Below the pieces are notes generated by a model. It ran no database searches. It was not told the DNA's origin and was given only the letters and a program-made list of their open reading frames with translations. A program made the translations under genes and the position numbers. From the NCBI GenBank assembly GCA_000153385.1, contig CH672374.1:695610-759609 (forward strand): DNA of 64,000 nt. The letters run 5' to 3'. Below are positions 61,414 to 64,000 of this stretch, one piece after another. Origin of the DNA: Flavobacteria bacterium BBFL7. Lineage in GTDB: Bacteria; Bacteroidota; Bacteroidia; Flavobacteriales; Flavobacteriaceae. Every line of letters begins with the position of its first letter. Within the stretch, counting starts at the first letter, position 1.

Positions 61414-64000
61414 TTACTCTTTTACTACTCGTATCGTAGATGTACGACCATCGGTAGCTACTTGTACTAGATATATTCCAGCACTAAGAGTAGACATATC
61501 AATTTGTGCATTAGTCACGCCCGGCGTAACAGTCATTACTTGTTGACCTAACATATTCATTACTGTCGCACTGTCGATGTCTTGAATTCCATTAATATTC
61601 AATACATCTTTTACAGGATTAGGATAGAATGTAAAGCCTAATTCTTCTACGCTTGTAGCACTTGCCGTTGCATCAATGGTAAAGTTATCTACAAAGAAGT
61701 CTGTATCATTAGCTCCAGCTCCTACACCATTAGAACCCCAGAATGCTAATTGTACAATTCCTGTGTAAGGACTAAGATCAACGATTTCATTTTGTCCTGT
61801 ATTAGAAACTGTTGTTGTAGCATCCCACGTCCTTAAGGTAGTCCAAGTCATACCAGCATCATCTGTTATAACTAATTGAACTTGCTGATCTGTATCAAAT
61901 TGCCCTGCATTAGTATTACCAAAGTCAGTATGAGCGATATCAAAAATCGCTTCAAAACTACCTGTAGTACCTAGATCAAATTCTGGTGTTACTAACCAGT
62001 CATTAATCGCTGCAGTTGTCCAAATGTTAATTTTGGCAGCTTGACCATTACTACTTGTCAAATCATTACCAAAGTCATCTGTTCCCCATGCGCCATCTAC
62101 ACCATTAGGTCCAGCAGCAACAGCTGTATCATCACCTTCTGACCAACAAACTCCTGGGAAGCTTGTAAAATCATTTCCTGGTGCACCGGCAACTACACCA
62201 CCATATGGTGCAATGAATGGAGCACAACTTGTTTGATAAGTTACAGGTCCAATCCAATCACTATAGTTACCCATACCACAATCTGCTCTCACATAAACTT
62301 CAAAACTAGTTGAAGAGGCAAGCGAAGAAAGTGATTCGGCAGTATTCATTGTAGAAATACCAGCTGCTGTAGGTAAACCAGTTCCCGCAGGTTGATTCAC
62401 ATATTCCCATACCGTTTCACTACCACCTGCTGCCCATGATACATCTGCACTACTAGAAGTAATATTTGTAACCATTAGGTTTGATGGAGGAAGACAACCT
62501 GTAAACGAATCTACTGCTACATCATCTATAGACATATCACTTTCAAAACCATTACCTCGTTCTCCTCTAAATCGTACTTGGATAGTTGATCCTGCAAATG
62601 CACCAAGTCCTACGTTTGTAGTCACCCATGGATCAGCTTGTACTGGCTGTTGTTGACCAACAAAAGACGCTACATCATTAGTCCATCCAGTACCATCATT
62701 AACATCTATATGTAACGTTCCCATATTAACACCATGCATATGATAAGAGAAAGTTAACGCTGGATTTGTTAATGCCGACATATCAATAAGCGGAGAAAGT
62801 AATTCAGTTTCTGCTCCTAAAACACCTGAACTCGCTTCTGTAAAGAAGAAATTAGTTCCTGTAGCAGCAGCAAGTGGACCTGTTCCTGTAGAACCTGTTC
62901 CTGCACCACTAACATCCCAAGTATAGCCTGTAGTTTGTGGCGTACTCCAACAATTTTCTTCTACAAATGATGTAGACACTGTAAATGTTTCAAAACCTTC
63001 TGTATAAGGTGCCACAAATGCAGCACATGCAGTTTCAAAAGAGAAAGGTCCAACAACATTACTAAAGGCTCCACCACCACAATCTGAAGTTACATAGAAT
63101 TCATAACAAGTTTGAGAAGATAAACCAGAAATAGATAATGGATTCATCGCGGTTCCAGTAACTAACACTGCTGCTGGATCCATTGTTCCTGGAGTAAATC
63201 CACAAGGACCGTATTCAATATTCCATAAAGTTGACATACCATTTTCTGTCCAACCTAAGTCAGCTGTGGAATCAGTAATATTTGAAGCCATTAGAATACT
63301 AGGATTAGGACATGCTGGCAATTCATCAACTTTAAAGTCATCCAAACTTATATCTCCTTCAAAACTACCATTACTAGTAGCTATAAATCTAAATTGAACT
63401 GTTGCACCTGCATAAGCAGATAAATCACTTATCTGAGATATCCATGGATCAGCTTGAGCTAACTGTATCTGACCAGGACCTAAGGTTACTACATTAACCC
63501 AACCAGTACCATCATTAATCTCTAGATCTAAAGAACCTATTTGACCACCAAACATATGATAGAAAAATTCTACTGATGGATTTGTCAAAGGAGTTAAGTC
63601 AATCAATGGACTTACTAAAGTCGCTACATCTCCTGTACCAGCTCCTGAAGCTTCAGTGTAAAAATAATTCACTCCACTATTTGCTGCTAGAGGACCTGTA
63701 TTAGAAGAAGGTGTGCTACCTGCCCCATCAACATTCCAATCAAAACTAGCCGTCGCAGATGCCGACCAACATTCATCTTCTACAAAAGTTGTACTAGTTG
63801 CAAAATTTTCAAAGTTTTCAGAATAAGGAGCTGTAAACGCAGCACAGGCAGTTGTAAATGAGAATGGACCTATATAAATACTAGCATCACCAGGTCCGCA
63901 TACAGCTCTTACATAATATTCGTAATCTGTATTTGGCATCAAGCCTGTAATCATTGTATCAGGCGTTGGTGTTATTCCCAAGTCTGTTACCGCCGCAGTC
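61414..64000 (-). CDS. Large multidomain surface/secreted protein with T9SS sorting domain, partial
   Basis: The frame is open to the window edge, so the N-terminus is missing; at least 861 residues are present. The visible part has fibronectin type III segments (LMPNTDYEYYVRAVCG) alternating with choice-of-anchor/MAM-like beta domains. Two tandem copies begin ACAAFTAPYSENFENF and ACAAFVAPYTEGFETF and share TGPLAA, SPLID and SLDDF/SIDDV blocks. A third, divergent anchor domain follows (SCAPFIAPYGG). The C-terminus is a type A T9SS sorting domain (GFTFYPNPVKDVLNINGIQD to RTSTIRVVKE). It is likely exported to the cell surface, perhaps as an adhesin; catalytic residues are not seen here. Confidence 0.9.
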   Translation of the reverse strand, partial: TAAVTDLGITPTPDTMITGLMPNTDYEYYVRAVCGPGDASIYIGPFSFTTACAAFTAPYSENFENFATSTTFVEDECWSASATASFDWNVDGAGSTPSSNTGPLAANSGVNYFYTEASGAGTGDVATLVSPLIDLTPLTNPSVEFFYHMFGGQIGSLDLEINDGTGWVNVVTLGPGQIQLAQADPWISQISDLSAYAGATVQFRFIATSNGSFEGDISLDDFKVDELPACPNPSILMASNITDSTADLGWTENGMSTLWNIEYGPCGFTPGTMDPAAVLVTGTAMNPLSISGLSSQTCYEFYVTSDCGGGAFSNVVGPFSFETACAAFVAPYTEGFETFTVSTSFVEENCWSTPQTTGYTWDVSGAGTGSTGTGPLAAATGTNFFFTEASSGVLGAETELLSPLIDMSALTNPALTFSYHMHGVNMGTLHIDVNDGTGWTNDVASFVGQQQPVQADPWVTTNVGLGAFAGSTIQVRFRGERGNGFESDMSIDDVAVDSFTGCLPPSNLMVTNITSSSADVSWAAGGSETVWEYVNQPAGTGLPTAAGISTMNTAESLSSLASSTSFEVYVRADCGMGNYSDWIGPVTYQTSCAPFIAPYGGVVAGAPGNDFTSFPGVCWSEGDDTAVAAGPNGVDGAWGTDDFGNDLTSSNGQAAKINIWTTAAINDWLVTPEFDLGTTGSFEAIFDIAHTDFGNTNAGQFDTDQQVQLVITDDAGMTWTTLRTWDATTTVSNTGQNEIVDLSPYTGIVQLAFWGSNGVGAGANDTDFFVDNFTIDATASATSVEELGFTFYPNPVKDVLNINGIQDIDSATVMNMLGQQVMTVTPGVTNAQIDMSTLSAGIYLVQVATDGRTSTIRVVKE

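Noticed and set aside
1-64000. CRISPR arrays, tRNA or rRNA genes, prophage or insertion sequences
   Set aside because: I saw no regularly spaced direct repeats, no cloverleaf or rRNA sequence, and no transposase, integrase or phage structural protein.

Overview
The window looks like a chromosomal segment of a member of the Flavobacteriaceae (Bacteroidota). The DNA is AT-rich. Several genes carry the Bacteroidota -7 promoter element TAnnTTTG. Three proteins end in type IX secretion (T9SS) sorting domains. Many genes belong to families typical of flavobacteria (DUF4159, DUF4350, THUMP-like methyltransferase, fused E1 dehydrogenase, small lipoproteins). A marine genus such as Nonlabens or a relative is a guess only. 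Gene content is mainly housekeeping, with no IS element, prophage, CRISPR array, rRNA or tRNA that I could see.

Layout. 1-2026: a partial SDR39U1/TIGR01777 epimerase, a secreted DUF2141 protein, and a small membrane protein with an apparent frameshift. 2035-8485 (minus): a compact MoxR-DUF58-DUF4350-DUF4129-membrane protein-SpoIIM operon, with a divergent RDD + TRIC-type membrane pair (8523-9854). 9905-13588 (minus): a small membrane protein, mutL and two overlapping rhomboids. 13824-17426: a large secreted subtilase. 17464-18778 (minus): ribH and a TPR membrane protein. 18962-20734: recF, a lipoprotein and a DUF721/DciA-like protein. 20769-25163 (minus): TamB. 25286-33208 (plus): tsaD, rsmE, DUF4159, AI-2E transporter, THUMP-like methyltransferase, sirtuin, three small lipoproteins and a HEAT-like protein, leading to purB. 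34617-38457: membrane and secreted proteins, two tiny PMP3/UPF0057 genes, mazG and a periplasmic thioredoxin. 38454-42061 (minus): a lipoprotein and an AAA+/VWA pair. 42255-49295: ppa, a DoxX-like protein, an XRE regulator with membrane partner, uvrA and a LOG-family protein. 49372-56440: a peptidase-like outer-membrane barrel protein, fused alpha/beta E1 dehydrogenase, a potassium channel with zinc ribbon, and miaA. 56437-61343 (minus): a two-component system, coaE, YbbR-like protein and a glycosyltransferase. 61414-64000 (minus): the C-terminal part of a large T9SS adhesin-like protein.

The most striking signal is not a gene. The perfect 16-bp palindrome CGCTTTCGCGAAAGCG (core GCTTTCGCGAAAGC) recurs about every 4-5 kb: ten perfect 16-mers, two 14-bp-core copies, one 12-bp-core copy, one single-mismatch copy and one degenerate copy. 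It lies both between genes (four of six in divergent promoter regions) and inside genes, where it is read in all three frames with no apparent insertion. This resembles an iterated palindrome such as cyanobacterial HIP1 and suggests a dedicated DNA-binding or DNA-modifying factor.

Other points of interest: a MutL with altered endonuclease motifs; an M1-peptidase-like protein whose HExxH-x18-E residues are all substituted; three direct hexamers at exact 11-bp spacing upstream of the histidine kinase; operator-like palindromes at the XRE and PMP3 promoters; a TamB reading frame without a standard start for its membrane anchor.
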